A stretch of 64,000 nt of DNA, taken from assembly GCF_013409505.1 (NCBI RefSeq), contig NZ_JACCBN010000001.1, positions 2,666,001 to 2,730,000 on the forward strand, in the 5' to 3' direction. A program made the position numbers and the translations under genes. The notes under the pieces are model-generated. The model ran no database searches. It worked only from the letters and a program-made list of their open reading frames with translations, and was not told the origin of the DNA. Shown here piece after piece: positions 50,253-57,635 of this stretch (position 1 is the first letter of the stretch; each line of letters starts with the position of its first letter). The DNA comes from Actinomycetospora corticicola. Lineage in GTDB: Bacteria > Actinomycetota > Actinomycetes > Mycobacteriales > Pseudonocardiaceae.

Positions 50253-51518
50253 TCAGCCGGTGGCGATGTCGCCGGTGGTGAGCGTCCCGGTGACGGTGCT
50301 CCCGCCGATCTGCACGCTGACCTGGTCCCTCCCGCCGGCCCGGTCGACCACGGTCATCGTGAACGGCACGACCTGGCCGCGGCTGGTGACCGCGGTGCCG
50401 GAGACGGTGCTGCCCGTCGCGGTCCTGGTGACCTGGGTGACGGTGCGGGAGCTCGCGGTGGTGTCGGCGCCGCCGCCGGCGAGCGCGAACTTGCCGGACG
50501 GCTGCCCGGCGGCGGTGGCCCGGGCGTCGACCGAGATCGAGAACCGCTGCCCGTCGATGGTGGTGAGGGTGCCGCCGCCCCTCACCGTCACGGCCCCCGC
50601 GACCGGCGCGGTGTAGGAGATGGTCGCGCTGCCTGCCGTGTTGCCGGCCGCGAGGCTCGACGTCCCTCCGGGCAGTGCCGAGCTCGTGCCGCCGGCACCT
50701 CCGCCGCCGCTGCCGTTGCTCGGATTGATGGAGCCACCGCCGCCGCCGGCGAGGCCGCCGCCCCCACCGCCGGACGCGTTGTCGATGATTTTCGGGTTCG
50801 GGGTGAACTGACCGTCGCCGCCGTCGCGGCCGTCGCCGGCTCCGACCGCGCCGCCCCCCACCCCGAACCGGTCCCCCGGTCCGGGTTGGCCGGCGTCGCC
50901 TCCCGCGGGGCTCGAACCTCGATCGCCCGACGGCGCACCGCCACCGGCGCCGGCGAGCGCGAGCAGCGACGAACCCGACGAGAGCGCGGTCCCGCCTCCG
51001 CCCCCACCCCCGCTTCCCTGCACCTGTCCGACCCGCGTCGGCGCATCGGCGGTCGACCCGGCACCTCCGCGGCCCTCCCCGGTCCCGCCGGTGCCCGGCG
51101 TCGGGGCAGCGCCAGAGCCCTCGACGCCGTTCTGGCCGTCGCCGCCCCGGGCCCCCACCGACAGAGCCAAGGGGGATCCGGTGACCGACAGCGCCCCGGT
51201 GATCACCGCCCCGCGCCCTCCGGTCCCGCCCGGGGTGATGTCCCGAGCGCCCGGGCCGTTGCCGCTCGGTACGGACTGGGCGCCGCCGTTGCCGCCCCCA
51301 CCGCCCGCGAGGGTCACCTGGACGGTCTGCACGCCGGCGGGCGGCGTGACGGTGTAGGTCCCGGGACCGTAGGTACACGTGACCGTGCTCCCCGCCTGTG
51401 CGCAGTTCGACGGCAACGCCGCCGTCGCCGCCGGCGCGACGAGCGCCGCCCCACCGACCGTCAGCGCGCCCGCCAACACGGCTGCCAGCACGGACCCATG
51501 ACCCACGACCACAACCAC
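50253..51518 (-). CDS. Secreted glycine-rich surface protein
   Basis: A 421-residue protein. The signal peptide at 1-34 is hydrophobic with AxA-type cleavage (VGGAALVAPAATAA). The next Cys pair (SNCAQAGSTVTCTYG) leads to PAGVQTVQVTLAGGGGG and a Gly-rich middle of about 200 residues (GGTGGRGAVITGALSVTGSP, ASGGGGGGLAGGGGG). The C-terminus is beta-rich (GAVTVRGGGTLTTIDGQRFS). Such proteins are found on cell surfaces; there is no LPXTG or anchor here. Function unknown. GTG 51518 follows AGGCAGGGAC. Confidence 0.8.
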   Translation of the reverse strand: MVVVVGHGSVLAAVLAGALTVGGAALVAPAATAALPSNCAQAGSTVTCTYGPGTYTVTPPAGVQTVQVTLAGGGGGNGGAQSVPSGNGPGARDITPGGTGGRGAVITGALSVTGSPLALSVGARGGDGQNGVEGSGAAPTPGTGGTGEGRGGAGSTADAPTRVGQVQGSGGGGGGGTALSSGSSLLALAGAGGGAPSGDRGSSPAGGDAGQPGPGDRFGVGGGAVGAGDGRDGGDGQFTPNPKIIDNASGGGGGGLAGGGGGSINPSNGSGGGGAGGTSSALPGGTSSLAAGNTAGSATISYTAPVAGAVTVRGGGTLTTIDGQRFSISVDARATAAGQPSGKFALAGGGADTTASSRTVTQVTRTATGSTVSGTAVTSRGQVVPFTMTVVDRAGGRDQVSVQIGGSTVTGTLTTGDIATG

Positions 51519-51678
51519 GTCCCTGCCTCTGTACGGGTGAACCGCGGCGGACGCTAACTGGCACGCCGCGGCAGCAACCTGGGTAAAACCCCTAGGTCCG
51601 CCCGGGTGGTCGCTCCGGGACGACGGGATGTCCGGGAGCAGCGCCTCGTCGTCGTCCCGGTCCGGCCCGGCCGGTCAC

Positions 51679-51838
51679 GTCCGCACCGGGACGATCGGCG
51701 TCAACCGCTACGACATCGACCTCGGGGCCCCTTCGCCGGGATGAAGGACTCCGGGATCGCTCGTGAGCTCGGGCCGGAAAGATCAACAACTACCTCGAGC
51801 ACACGTCGATCTACGCCCCGAGCAGCTACCTGCGCTGA
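51679..51838 (+). pseudogene. Aldehyde dehydrogenase C-terminal relic, two frameshifts
   Basis: Reading through three frames gives VRTGTIGVNRYDIDLGA, then FAGMKDSGIARELGPE, then KINNYLEHTSIYAPSSYLR followed by TGA, unmistakably the C-terminal end of an ALDH. Each junction needs one missing base, near 51729-51731 (in GGGGCCCC) and near 51778-51781 (in GGAAAG). The upstream 430 residues are gone. It is of a different ALDH subfamily from the gene at 43987. The rest of the 51519-52087 gap holds a hairpin and the mosB promoter area; I see no other gene. Confidence 0.8.
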
Positions 51839-51845
51839 TCGGCCT

Positions 51846-51884
51846 TCCCGACGACGGGTCCGCCCGGCGGACCCGTCGTCGGGA
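51846..51884. terminator. Perfect 19-bp palindromic hairpin upstream of mosB
   Basis: Arms TCCCGACGACGGGTCCGCC and its exact complement flank a single central C. Only slightly different from the hairpin at 53705-53745. It follows the ALDH relic, so it is probably that lost gene's terminator. Confidence 0.65.
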
Positions 51885-52087
51885 CCGTGTCACCGAGATC
51901 ACCCGGTCGGACCTCGGTCCCGTCGACGCGGAGCCACGTACGGGAGCCGACCGATCCTGCGGCCGACCGGACGAACCCCGACCGCAGACGGGCGTCGGTG
52001 CTGGTCAGCGAGCTGTGGCGATGCTCGGTTGTACGCCGCTAGATTCGCGCCCGCCCTCGACGATCACGGGGGCGGAGAGGAACCGTC

Positions 52088-52900
52088 GTGACCGCCCCGA
52101 CCAGCAGTGACCTGGCGTCGCTGCTCCGGACCCGCTCGTACGACGACGCCGCGCTGGCCGCGGCGAGCGTCGACGCCCCCGACCACGCCGTGCTGCCCGA
52201 GGCCACCGTGGTGAAGGTGGGCGGCCAGAGCCTGATGGACCGGGGCGCCGACGCGGTGCTCCCCGTCGTCGAGGAGCTGCTGGCGGCCCGGGGGCAGCAC
52301 CAGCTGCTCATCGGCACCGGCGGCGGCACGCGCGCCCGGCACGCCTACTCCCTCGCCGCCGAGCTCGGCCTCCCGACCGGTGTGCTGAGCGACGTCGGCT
52401 CCGCGGTCGCCGGCCAGAACGCCACGATGCTGGGCTACCTGCTGGCCCGCCACGGCATCCCGGTCGTCGCGCCGAACGCCTTCGCCTCGCTCCCCCTGCA
52501 GGTCGCCGAGGTCGGCGCCGCGATCTTCGCCGGCATGCCCCCCTACGGCATGTGGCAGCGCGTGCCCGGCGAGGGCGTGATCCCGCCCTACCGCACCGAC
52601 GCCGGCTGCTTCCTGGTCGCCGAGACCTACGGCTGCAAGCAGATGATCTACATCAAGGACGAGGACGGCCTGTTCACGGCCAACCCGAAGAACGACTCCT
52701 CGGCCACCTTCATCCCCGAGATCACCGTCGACGAGCTGCTCGCCCGCGACCTGCCCGACCTCGTGCTGGAGCGCGGCATGCTCGAGCTGCTGCGCGACGC
52801 GCGCCGCGTGCGGTCCGTCCAGGTGATCAACGGGCTCGTGCCCGGCCGGATCACCGCCGCCCTCGCCGGCGAGCACGTCGGCACCATCATCTCGGCGTAG
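52088..52900 (+). CDS. mosB: Molybdenum storage protein beta-type subunit
   Basis: A 270-residue amino-acid-kinase-fold protein, the length I recall for Azotobacter MosB. It matches MosB throughout: LPEATVVKVGGQSLMDRGAD, LLIGTGGGTRARHAYSLAAE, FAGMPPYGMWQ, GEGVIPPYRTDAGCFLVAE, GCKQMIYIKDEDGLFTANPK, VINGLVPGRITAALAGEHVG. The ATP-contacting Lys (VVKVGG) and DGLFTANP loop are kept. In Azotobacter, MosA and MosB form a cage that packs polyoxomolybdate using ATP. GTG start follows GGAGAGGAA. mosA starts 11 bp after its stop. Confidence 0.88.
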   Translation: MTAPTSSDLASLLRTRSYDDAALAAASVDAPDHAVLPEATVVKVGGQSLMDRGADAVLPVVEELLAARGQHQLLIGTGGGTRARHAYSLAAELGLPTGVLSDVGSAVAGQNATMLGYLLARHGIPVVAPNAFASLPLQVAEVGAAIFAGMPPYGMWQRVPGEGVIPPYRTDAGCFLVAETYGCKQMIYIKDEDGLFTANPKNDSSATFIPEITVDELLARDLPDLVLERGMLELLRDARRVRSVQVINGLVPGRITAALAGEHVGTIISA

Positions 52901-52911
52901 CGGAGACCACC

Positions 52912-53700
52912 ATGAGCGACACCAAGGACGTCCCCTCGGCGCTGATGCGCCAGACCCTGCTCGACCGCGAGCTCGTCCGCTCCGCCACCGGGGTCGAGCA
53001 CGGCCCGGTCCGGCTGCTGCCCTGGCTCGACGTCGTCGTGCTCGGTGGCTCCACGATCATCGACGGCGGCCGCGACACGCTGCTCCCGGTCATCGACGAG
53101 ATCCGCTCGCTGCTCGGGTCCCGCCGGATGCTGATCCTCACCGGGGCCGGCGTCCGCGCCCGTCACGTGCTCGGCGTCGGGCTCGACCTCGGCCTGCCGA
53201 CCGGCGCGCTCGCCGGGCTCGCCGCCACGGAGGCCGAGCAGAACGGCCACCTGGTCGCGGCGCTCCTCGCGAGCGAGGGCGTCTCGTACCTGCCGCACGG
53301 CGCGGTCGCCGGTCAGCTCTCGGTGCACCTGGCCGCCGCCCCCGCCGTCGTCTCGAACGGCTACCCGCCCTACGGCGTGCACGAGTTCACCTCGCAGCAG
53401 ACCAAGCTGCCGCGCCACCGCGCCGACGCGGGTTCGCTGCTGCTCGCCGACGCCCTCGGCGCGCGCTCGGTCACCTACGTCCGCGACGCGGACGCGCTGT
53501 CCCGCTTCGCCGGGGCGGACCGGGTCGCGGCCAAGGAACTGCGGACCACCGACGCCGACCTGCCGCTCGACCGCATCGTCGGCGAACTGCTCGAGCACGC
53601 CAAGCACGTGCGGGAGGTGCGCGTCGTCGACGGCACCACCCCGGGCCAGATCGGCAGCGCGATGGCGGGCGAGCCGGCGGGCGTCACCGTCCACGCCTGA
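52912..53700 (+). CDS. mosA: Molybdenum storage protein alpha-type subunit, degenerate nucleotide site
   Basis: A 262-residue partner resembling MosA: QTLLDRELVRS, GPVRLLPWLDVVVLGG, LILTGAGVRARHVLGVGLDL, EAEQNGHLVAALLASEGVSY, YPPYGVHEF then PRHRADAGSLLLADALGA. The family Lys (VVKIGG) reads VVVLGG here, and the usual DG.YTADP loop is replaced by DADALSRFAGAD, so nucleotide turnover on this subunit is probably lost. The His of HEF, near the Azotobacter cluster-binding His, is kept. Likely a cage partner for mosB in the same operon. It is about 14 residues shorter than Azotobacter MosA. Confidence 0.84.
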   Translation: MSDTKDVPSALMRQTLLDRELVRSATGVEHGPVRLLPWLDVVVLGGSTIIDGGRDTLLPVIDEIRSLLGSRRMLILTGAGVRARHVLGVGLDLGLPTGALAGLAATEAEQNGHLVAALLASEGVSYLPHGAVAGQLSVHLAAAPAVVSNGYPPYGVHEFTSQQTKLPRHRADAGSLLLADALGARSVTYVRDADALSRFAGADRVAAKELRTTDADLPLDRIVGELLEHAKHVREVRVVDGTTPGQIGSAMAGEPAGVTVHA

Positions 53701-53704
53701 TCTC

Positions 53705-53745
53705 TTCCCGACGACGGGTCCGCGCGGCGGACCCGTCGTCGGGAA
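53705..53745. terminator. 19-bp hairpin after mosA
   Basis: Perfect arms TTCCCGACGACGGGTCCGC (53705-53723) and its complement (53727-53745) with loop GCG, starting 4 nt after the mosA stop. Confidence 0.8.
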
Positions 53746-53803
53746 CTGCGGCGGAGTGCGTCACCCGTGACGCACATCGCCGCACTCCCGCGCGGGCCGT
53801 GGA

Positions 53804-54286
53804 TCAGCCCTCGGAGGTGACCGGCCAGCACATCCGGACGGTCGTGCCCTGCTCACCGGCCTCGATCGAGCTGCGCTGGGCGAGGCGCCCGATGAGGTCG
53901 ATCCCGCGTCCCCGGAAGCCGGGGTCGCCGCGCGGCTTCCACACCCCGTTGTCGGAGACGAGCACGGAGACCCCGCCGCCACAGGCGCGGGGGCCGGCCA
54001 CGAGTCGCACGGCGCAGTCCCAGTCCGGGCAGGCGTGCTCCACGGCGTTCGTCACCGCCTCGTCGACGACCAGCAGGATCGACTCCGCGATCTCCTCGTC
54101 GATCTCGCCGCCGTCGAGCCACGCCCGCACCCGGCGGCGGAACGCGCGCACGGTGTCCGGGACCGCGTCGTGCCGCTCCTGCACGCCGTTCCACCCCGCC
54201 TGACCGGGGTCGGGCCAGCACACGCAGGCCGGACCCTCGGTGCTCGGCGCGTCGTCGGCGGCGCTCACACGCTCCCGCCGGTCCAT
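53804..54286 (-). CDS. RsbW-like anti-sigma-factor histidine-kinase-fold ATPase
   Basis: A 160-residue GHKL ATPase: N box LLVVDEAVTNAVEHACPDW, G1 VLVSDNGVWKPRGDPG, G2 FRGRGIDLIGRLA. Stand-alone proteins of this kind are Ser/Thr kinases acting on anti-sigma antagonists. An N-terminal segment of about 40 residues (PACVCWPDPGQAG) is not conserved. No sigma factor or antagonist gene is adjacent. Confidence 0.8.
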   Translation of the reverse strand: MDRRERVSAADDAPSTEGPACVCWPDPGQAGWNGVQERHDAVPDTVRAFRRRVRAWLDGGEIDEEIAESILLVVDEAVTNAVEHACPDWDCAVRLVAGPRACGGGVSVLVSDNGVWKPRGDPGFRGRGIDLIGRLAQRSSIEAGEQGTTVRMCWPVTSEG

Positions 54287-54404
54287 GCCGTGCACTCCGC
54301 CATGGTCCGTGGCTACCCGCAATCGGCTGTTCACACCGTTCTCCGGCGGTCGTCACGTCCGGGGTGGCGCAGGACTCGTCCTAGAGGAGGCCCCGACCGC
54401 GGGC

Positions 54405-54608
54405 GTTGGTGATCACCTGGGCGCGGTTCCGGGCGTCCTGCACGCCCGGCTGCGCCGCGTCGGGGACGACGCCGGCGTGGTGATCGACCGCGTGCCCGAC
54501 GGCGCCCGCCTGCTCCTCGACGGACAGGAGCTTCCGACGACGGGCCGGGGCACCATCACCGTCGACGTCCCCGCCGGGCCCGCCCACGACCTCGAGCTCG
54601 CGCCGTGA
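54405..54608 (+). pseudogene. Coding-like segment coupled to the SCO1 gene, no visible start
   Basis: In frame: VLHARLRRVGDDAGVVIDRV, PDGARLLLDGQELPTTGRGT, ITVDVPAGPAHDLELAP and a TGA that overlaps the SCO1 GTG (GTGA). The codon pattern looks real and the overlap is typical of an operon. However, no ATG/GTG/TTG lies in frame after the AGAGGAGG at 54382. It may be the 3' end of a truncated gene, or need a base correction. I do not recognise it. Confidence 0.4.
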
Positions 54609-55102
54609 GCGCGCCCACCGCCATCGCCTTCGACCTCGTCGACCAGGACGGCGCCCCCGTCGACGCCGGGTCCTACGGCGGCTCCTGGCTGCTCGTGCAG
54701 TTCGGCTTCACGTCCTGCCGCGTCGTCTGCCCCCGCGCCCTGACCAAGCTGACCGCGGCCCTCGACGGCCTCGGGGACGACGCCCGGCGCGTCCGGCCCC
54801 TCTACGTGACCGTCGATCCCGACCGCGATACCCCCGACGTCATGAAGGCCTTCCTGACGACGTCCTACCCGCGCTTCACCGGCCTGACCGGCACCCCGGA
54901 GCAGGTCGAGGCCGCGAAGGCGGCCTTCCGGGTGTTCGCCCGGCGGCGGGCCGACCCGGAGGACCCGGACGGCTACGCCGTCCCGCACACGGCGATCACC
55001 TACCTCGTGGACCCCGACGGCCGCCTCGCCCGGCACTGGCCGGACACCTCCGAGGCGTCGGCGATCACGGCCGACCTCGAGGTGCACCTACTTGCTCGCT
55101 GA
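54605..55102 (+). CDS. SCO1/SenC-family thioredoxin-fold protein, soluble
   Basis: A 165-residue SCO domain: GFTSCRVVCPRALTKL with the CxxxC pair (Cys38, Cys42), VTVDPDRDTPDVMKAFLTTS and His128 (VPHTAITYLVDPDG), the third copper ligand. These proteins deliver copper to cytochrome oxidase or act as thiol reductases. There is no signal peptide, lipobox or TM segment, unusual for the family. The 3' end overlaps the operator at 55090-55111. Confidence 0.85.
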   Translation: MSAPTAIAFDLVDQDGAPVDAGSYGGSWLLVQFGFTSCRVVCPRALTKLTAALDGLGDDARRVRPLYVTVDPDRDTPDVMKAFLTTSYPRFTGLTGTPEQVEAAKAAFRVFARRRADPEDPDGYAVPHTAITYLVDPDGRLARHWPDTSEASAITADLEVHLLAR

Positions 55103-55111
55103 CACGCAAGT
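55090..55111. promoter_or_regulatory. TetR operator candidate, ACTTG-N12-CAAGT, site 2
   Basis: 22 bp with the same ACTTG and CAAGT ends as 9987-10008 and a shared GACACGCAAGTT right side (CGACACGCAAGTT at site 1, TGACACGCAAGTT here). It lies 40 bp before the DUF1330-like ATG, at the promoter position. Confidence 0.6.
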
Positions 55112-55150
55112 TGGTTGGATGGCGGCATCGACCTCGAAGGAGCGCGCCCG

Positions 55151-55561
55151 ATGCCGTACACCCACCTCGACCCGCGCCGGCTCCACGCCATCGACGGCGT
55201 CCCGACCGGCGAGCCCGTGACGATGCTCAACCTGGTGCGCTTCCGGGAGCAGGCGGACTACGGCCCGGACTCGTCGCACGAGCCGTGCTCGGGCCGGACC
55301 GCCTACCTGGAGCGCTACGTGCCGGCCTTCCGGGCGATCGCCCCGACGTTCGGGGGTGCCTCGCCCGTGTACCTGGGCGACGCGCACGACCTCCTCGTCG
55401 GTCCCGACGACGAGCGGTGGGACCTCGTGGCCCTGATGCGCTACCCGGACCTGCCCAGCCTCCAGGCGTTCCTCGACGACGAGCGCTACCTGCGCGAGGC
55501 GGCCCCGCACCGGGTCGCCGCCCTCGCGGACTGGCGGTTCCAGGTCACCTCCGCGCGGTGA
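55151..55561 (+). CDS. DUF1330-like small protein
   Basis: A 136-residue dimeric alpha-beta-barrel candidate: PTGEPVTMLNLVRFREQADY, SGRTAYLERYVPAFRAIAPT, GDAHDLLVGPDDERWDLVAL, MRYPDLPSLQAFLDDERYLR. The pattern matches DUF1330/YciI-like ferredoxin folds. ATG 55151 follows GAAGGAG. The upstream operator ties it to the TetR at 10029, so it may be part of a stress or xenobiotic response with the 9067 hydrolase. Confidence 0.72.
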   Translation: MPYTHLDPRRLHAIDGVPTGEPVTMLNLVRFREQADYGPDSSHEPCSGRTAYLERYVPAFRAIAPTFGGASPVYLGDAHDLLVGPDDERWDLVALMRYPDLPSLQAFLDDERYLREAAPHRVAALADWRFQVTSAR

Positions 55562-55567
55562 GTCCTC

Positions 55568-55735
55568 TCAGGGCGTAGCCGGCCGGTGGCGGAGTTCGGT
55601 GCTCACCTCGTGCAGCGCCTGTGGCGCCGAACGGCAGACGGTGGGCAGGCTCAGGTAGCCGTGCGGCATGCCGACGTACTCGGTGAACCGCACCGGCACC
55701 CCGGCCGCGCGGAGCGCCTCGGCGTAGCGCACCAC
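55568..55735 (-). pseudogene. Alpha/beta hydrolase (esterase) C-terminal fragment
   Basis: Reads VVRYAEALRAAGVPVRFTEY, VGMPHGYLSLPTVCRSAPQA, LHEVSTELRHRPATP then TGA. This is the last about 55 residues of an HSL-type esterase, including the catalytic-His region (GMPHGYL). The N-terminal 250 residues with the Ser nucleophile are missing. GGAGG happens to precede a GTG, so a peptide could still be made. Confidence 0.68.
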
Positions 55736-55854
55736 CGGTCTGCCTCCTCCGCACGTCGTCGTCCGCCCCGCGACGCTACGCGCCGACGAGGTCCACGCCC
55801 CCCGACGTCGAGCTGGCCGAGGTGCCGGCCGGGCCGGGTGGGACCATCCCCGCG

Positions 55855-57063
55855 ATGAGCGAGCCGGGCTGGGTCCACCACGCGATCTTCTGGCACGTCT
55901 ACCCGCTGGGGGCCGTGGGCGCGTACCCCGCCGACGAGCCGCCCGGCCCCGACGAGCACCGGCTGCGGCGCCTCGTCGGGTGGCTGGACCACGTGCAACG
56001 CCTCGGCACCAACGGCGTCCTGCTCGGGCCCGTCTTCGCGTCGTCGACCCACGGCTACGACACGACCGACCACCTCCGCGTCGACCCCCGGCTCGGCGAC
56101 ACCGGGGACCTCGACGCGCTGATCGCCGAGGCGCACGACCGCGGCCTGCGGATCGTGCTCGACGGCGTGTTCTCGCACGTCGGGCCGGAGCACCCGCGGG
56201 TGCTCGCCGTCCGTGCCGACCCGGCGGGTCCGGACGCGCGCTGGTTCCGCCACGACGACGACGGCGGGCTCGCGACCTTCGAGGGCCACCCCGGTCTACT
56301 CGCCCTGGACCACGGGCGTGCCGAGGTCCGCGACCACGTCGTCGAGGTCATGGGCCACTGGCTCGACCACGGCGTCGACGGCTGGCGGCTCGACGCCGCG
56401 TACGCCGTCCCGGCCGACTTCTGGGCGGAGGTCCTCCCCCGGGTCCGCGAACGCCACCCTGACGCCTGGTTCCTGGGCGAGGTCCTCCACGGCGACCACG
56501 CGGAGATCGCCCGGGCGACGACGATCGACTCGCTCACGCAGTACGAGCTGTGGAAGGCGGTCTGGTCGAGCCTCAACGACCGCAACCCGCACGAGCTGGC
56601 CCACGCCCTGCGCCGCCACGAGGGCTTCCTCGCCGCCGAGGTCCCCGCGACGTTCGTCGGCAATCACGACGTCACCCGCCTCGCCAGCCGTCTCACCGAC
56701 CGCCGCACGCTGCCGCTGGCGCTCGCGGTGCTGTTCACCGTCGCCGGCACGCCCACGGTCTACGCCGGCGACGAGTTCGGGCTGACCGGGATCAAGGAGG
56801 ACCGCTTCGGCGGGGACGACGCCGTGCGCCCGGAGTTGGCCGAGGACCCGCCCCCGGGCGCCGACCTCGACGTCCTGCACCACCACCAGGAGCTGATCGG
56901 CCTGCGCCGCCGGCACGACTGGCTCCACCGGGCCCACGTGGAGATCGTCCACGTCGACCACGAGCGGCTCACCTATCGCAGCCACCTCGACGACCACGCC
57001 CTGACGGTCACCCTCGACTACGGCGACGACCACCGCGCGCCGGACTGGCGGCTCGAGGCCTGA
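55855..57063 (+). CDS. GH13 alpha-amylase-family glycoside hydrolase
   Basis: A 402-residue GH13 barrel: ATNGV-like LGTNGVLLGPVFASSTHGYD, RIVLDGVFSHVGPEHP, catalytic Asp180 (GWRLDAAYAVP), Glu209 (FLGEVLHGD) and Asp272 (VGNHDVTRLAS). It is shorter than secreted amylases (about 450-500) and has no signal peptide, so it is probably cytoplasmic. The end overlaps a convergent gene by 46 bp. Glucan or trehalose-related substrate likely. Confidence 0.9.
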   Translation: MSEPGWVHHAIFWHVYPLGAVGAYPADEPPGPDEHRLRRLVGWLDHVQRLGTNGVLLGPVFASSTHGYDTTDHLRVDPRLGDTGDLDALIAEAHDRGLRIVLDGVFSHVGPEHPRVLAVRADPAGPDARWFRHDDDGGLATFEGHPGLLALDHGRAEVRDHVVEVMGHWLDHGVDGWRLDAAYAVPADFWAEVLPRVRERHPDAWFLGEVLHGDHAEIARATTIDSLTQYELWKAVWSSLNDRNPHELAHALRRHEGFLAAEVPATFVGNHDVTRLASRLTDRRTLPLALAVLFTVAGTPTVYAGDEFGLTGIKEDRFGGDDAVRPELAEDPPPGADLDVLHHHQELIGLRRRHDWLHRAHVEIVHVDHERLTYRSHLDDHALTVTLDYGDDHRAPDWRLEA

Positions 57064-57470
57064 CGGGCGGCACGGTCCCGGATCGACCGTCGGGCGCCGA
57101 GCTGCTTGCTGTGGAGCAGCGCCGCGTCGATCCGGCGGTGGGTCAGGTGGGGCTCGTCGACGTCGAGCACCACCCGGTGGAAGGGCCGACCGCTCAGGTA
57201 GACGACCACGAGGTGCGCGCCGTCGTGCACGCCCCAGAACTGGCGGCGCTCACCGACGCCCCAGCAGCCGACCCGCAGCCGGCGCGGCCACCACAGGGCG
57301 GGGGCGGCGAGGCGGGGACTCGAGGCGAGGGCGTCCGTCCGCGTCATGACCCGCGCACCGAGGACCCGCTCGTAGGGCACGAACAGCTCCCGCCGACCAC
57401 CCGCGACGACGTCGAGCCCGGACAGCCGCACCGTGAACCCGGTCGAGTCGACGTCGAGCCGGACCGCCAT
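57018..57470 (-). CDS. Hypothetical protein, possible PH-like domain
   Basis: A 150-residue basic protein: VRLDVDSTGFTVRLSGLDVV, RRELFVPYERVLGARVMTRT, LRVGCWGVGERRQFWGVHDG, AHLVVVYLSGRPFHRVVLDV. The beta-strand pattern resembles bacterial PH domains, and the tail RQASSRQSGARWSSP is antisense to the amylase gene. Function unknown. Confidence 0.65.
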   Translation of the reverse strand: MAVRLDVDSTGFTVRLSGLDVVAGGRRELFVPYERVLGARVMTRTDALASSPRLAAPALWWPRRLRVGCWGVGERRQFWGVHDGAHLVVVYLSGRPFHRVVLDVDEPHLTHRRIDAALLHSKQLGARRSIRDRAARQASSRQSGARWSSP

Positions 57471-57635
57471 GGGGCACCTCACGGAGATCGGGGAACGGAG
57501 ACGCCGTCCACGGGGCCTCCCCCCGCCGGATCGAGGAGCGAACCTTCTGCGCCCCGTGTCGGGACCGCCCCCCGCGCAGTTACCCCGACACGCCGACCCG
57601 CCGTGAAGTTGGGCCGCTCGGCGGCGCCGATCCGC

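Noticed and set aside
51519-51600. Possible c-di-AMP (ydaO-like) riboswitch before the glycine-rich secreted protein
   Set aside because: Some GGGTGAA/AGGCAGGG-like pieces are present upstream of the start, but I could not lay out the full conserved core; a covariance-model search would be needed.
43987-51838. ALDH relic at 51.7 kb as a duplicate of the 43987 ALDH
   Set aside because: The C-terminal sequences differ clearly (VNRYDIDLGA/LEHTSIYAP versus INEYFGGGVAVPFGG), so they come from different subfamilies.
52088-53700. UMP kinase assignment for the two amino-acid-kinase-fold proteins
   Set aside because: The full-length match to MosA/MosB-type sequences, the tandem arrangement and the EGVIPPYRTDAG-type segments fit molybdenum storage protein better.
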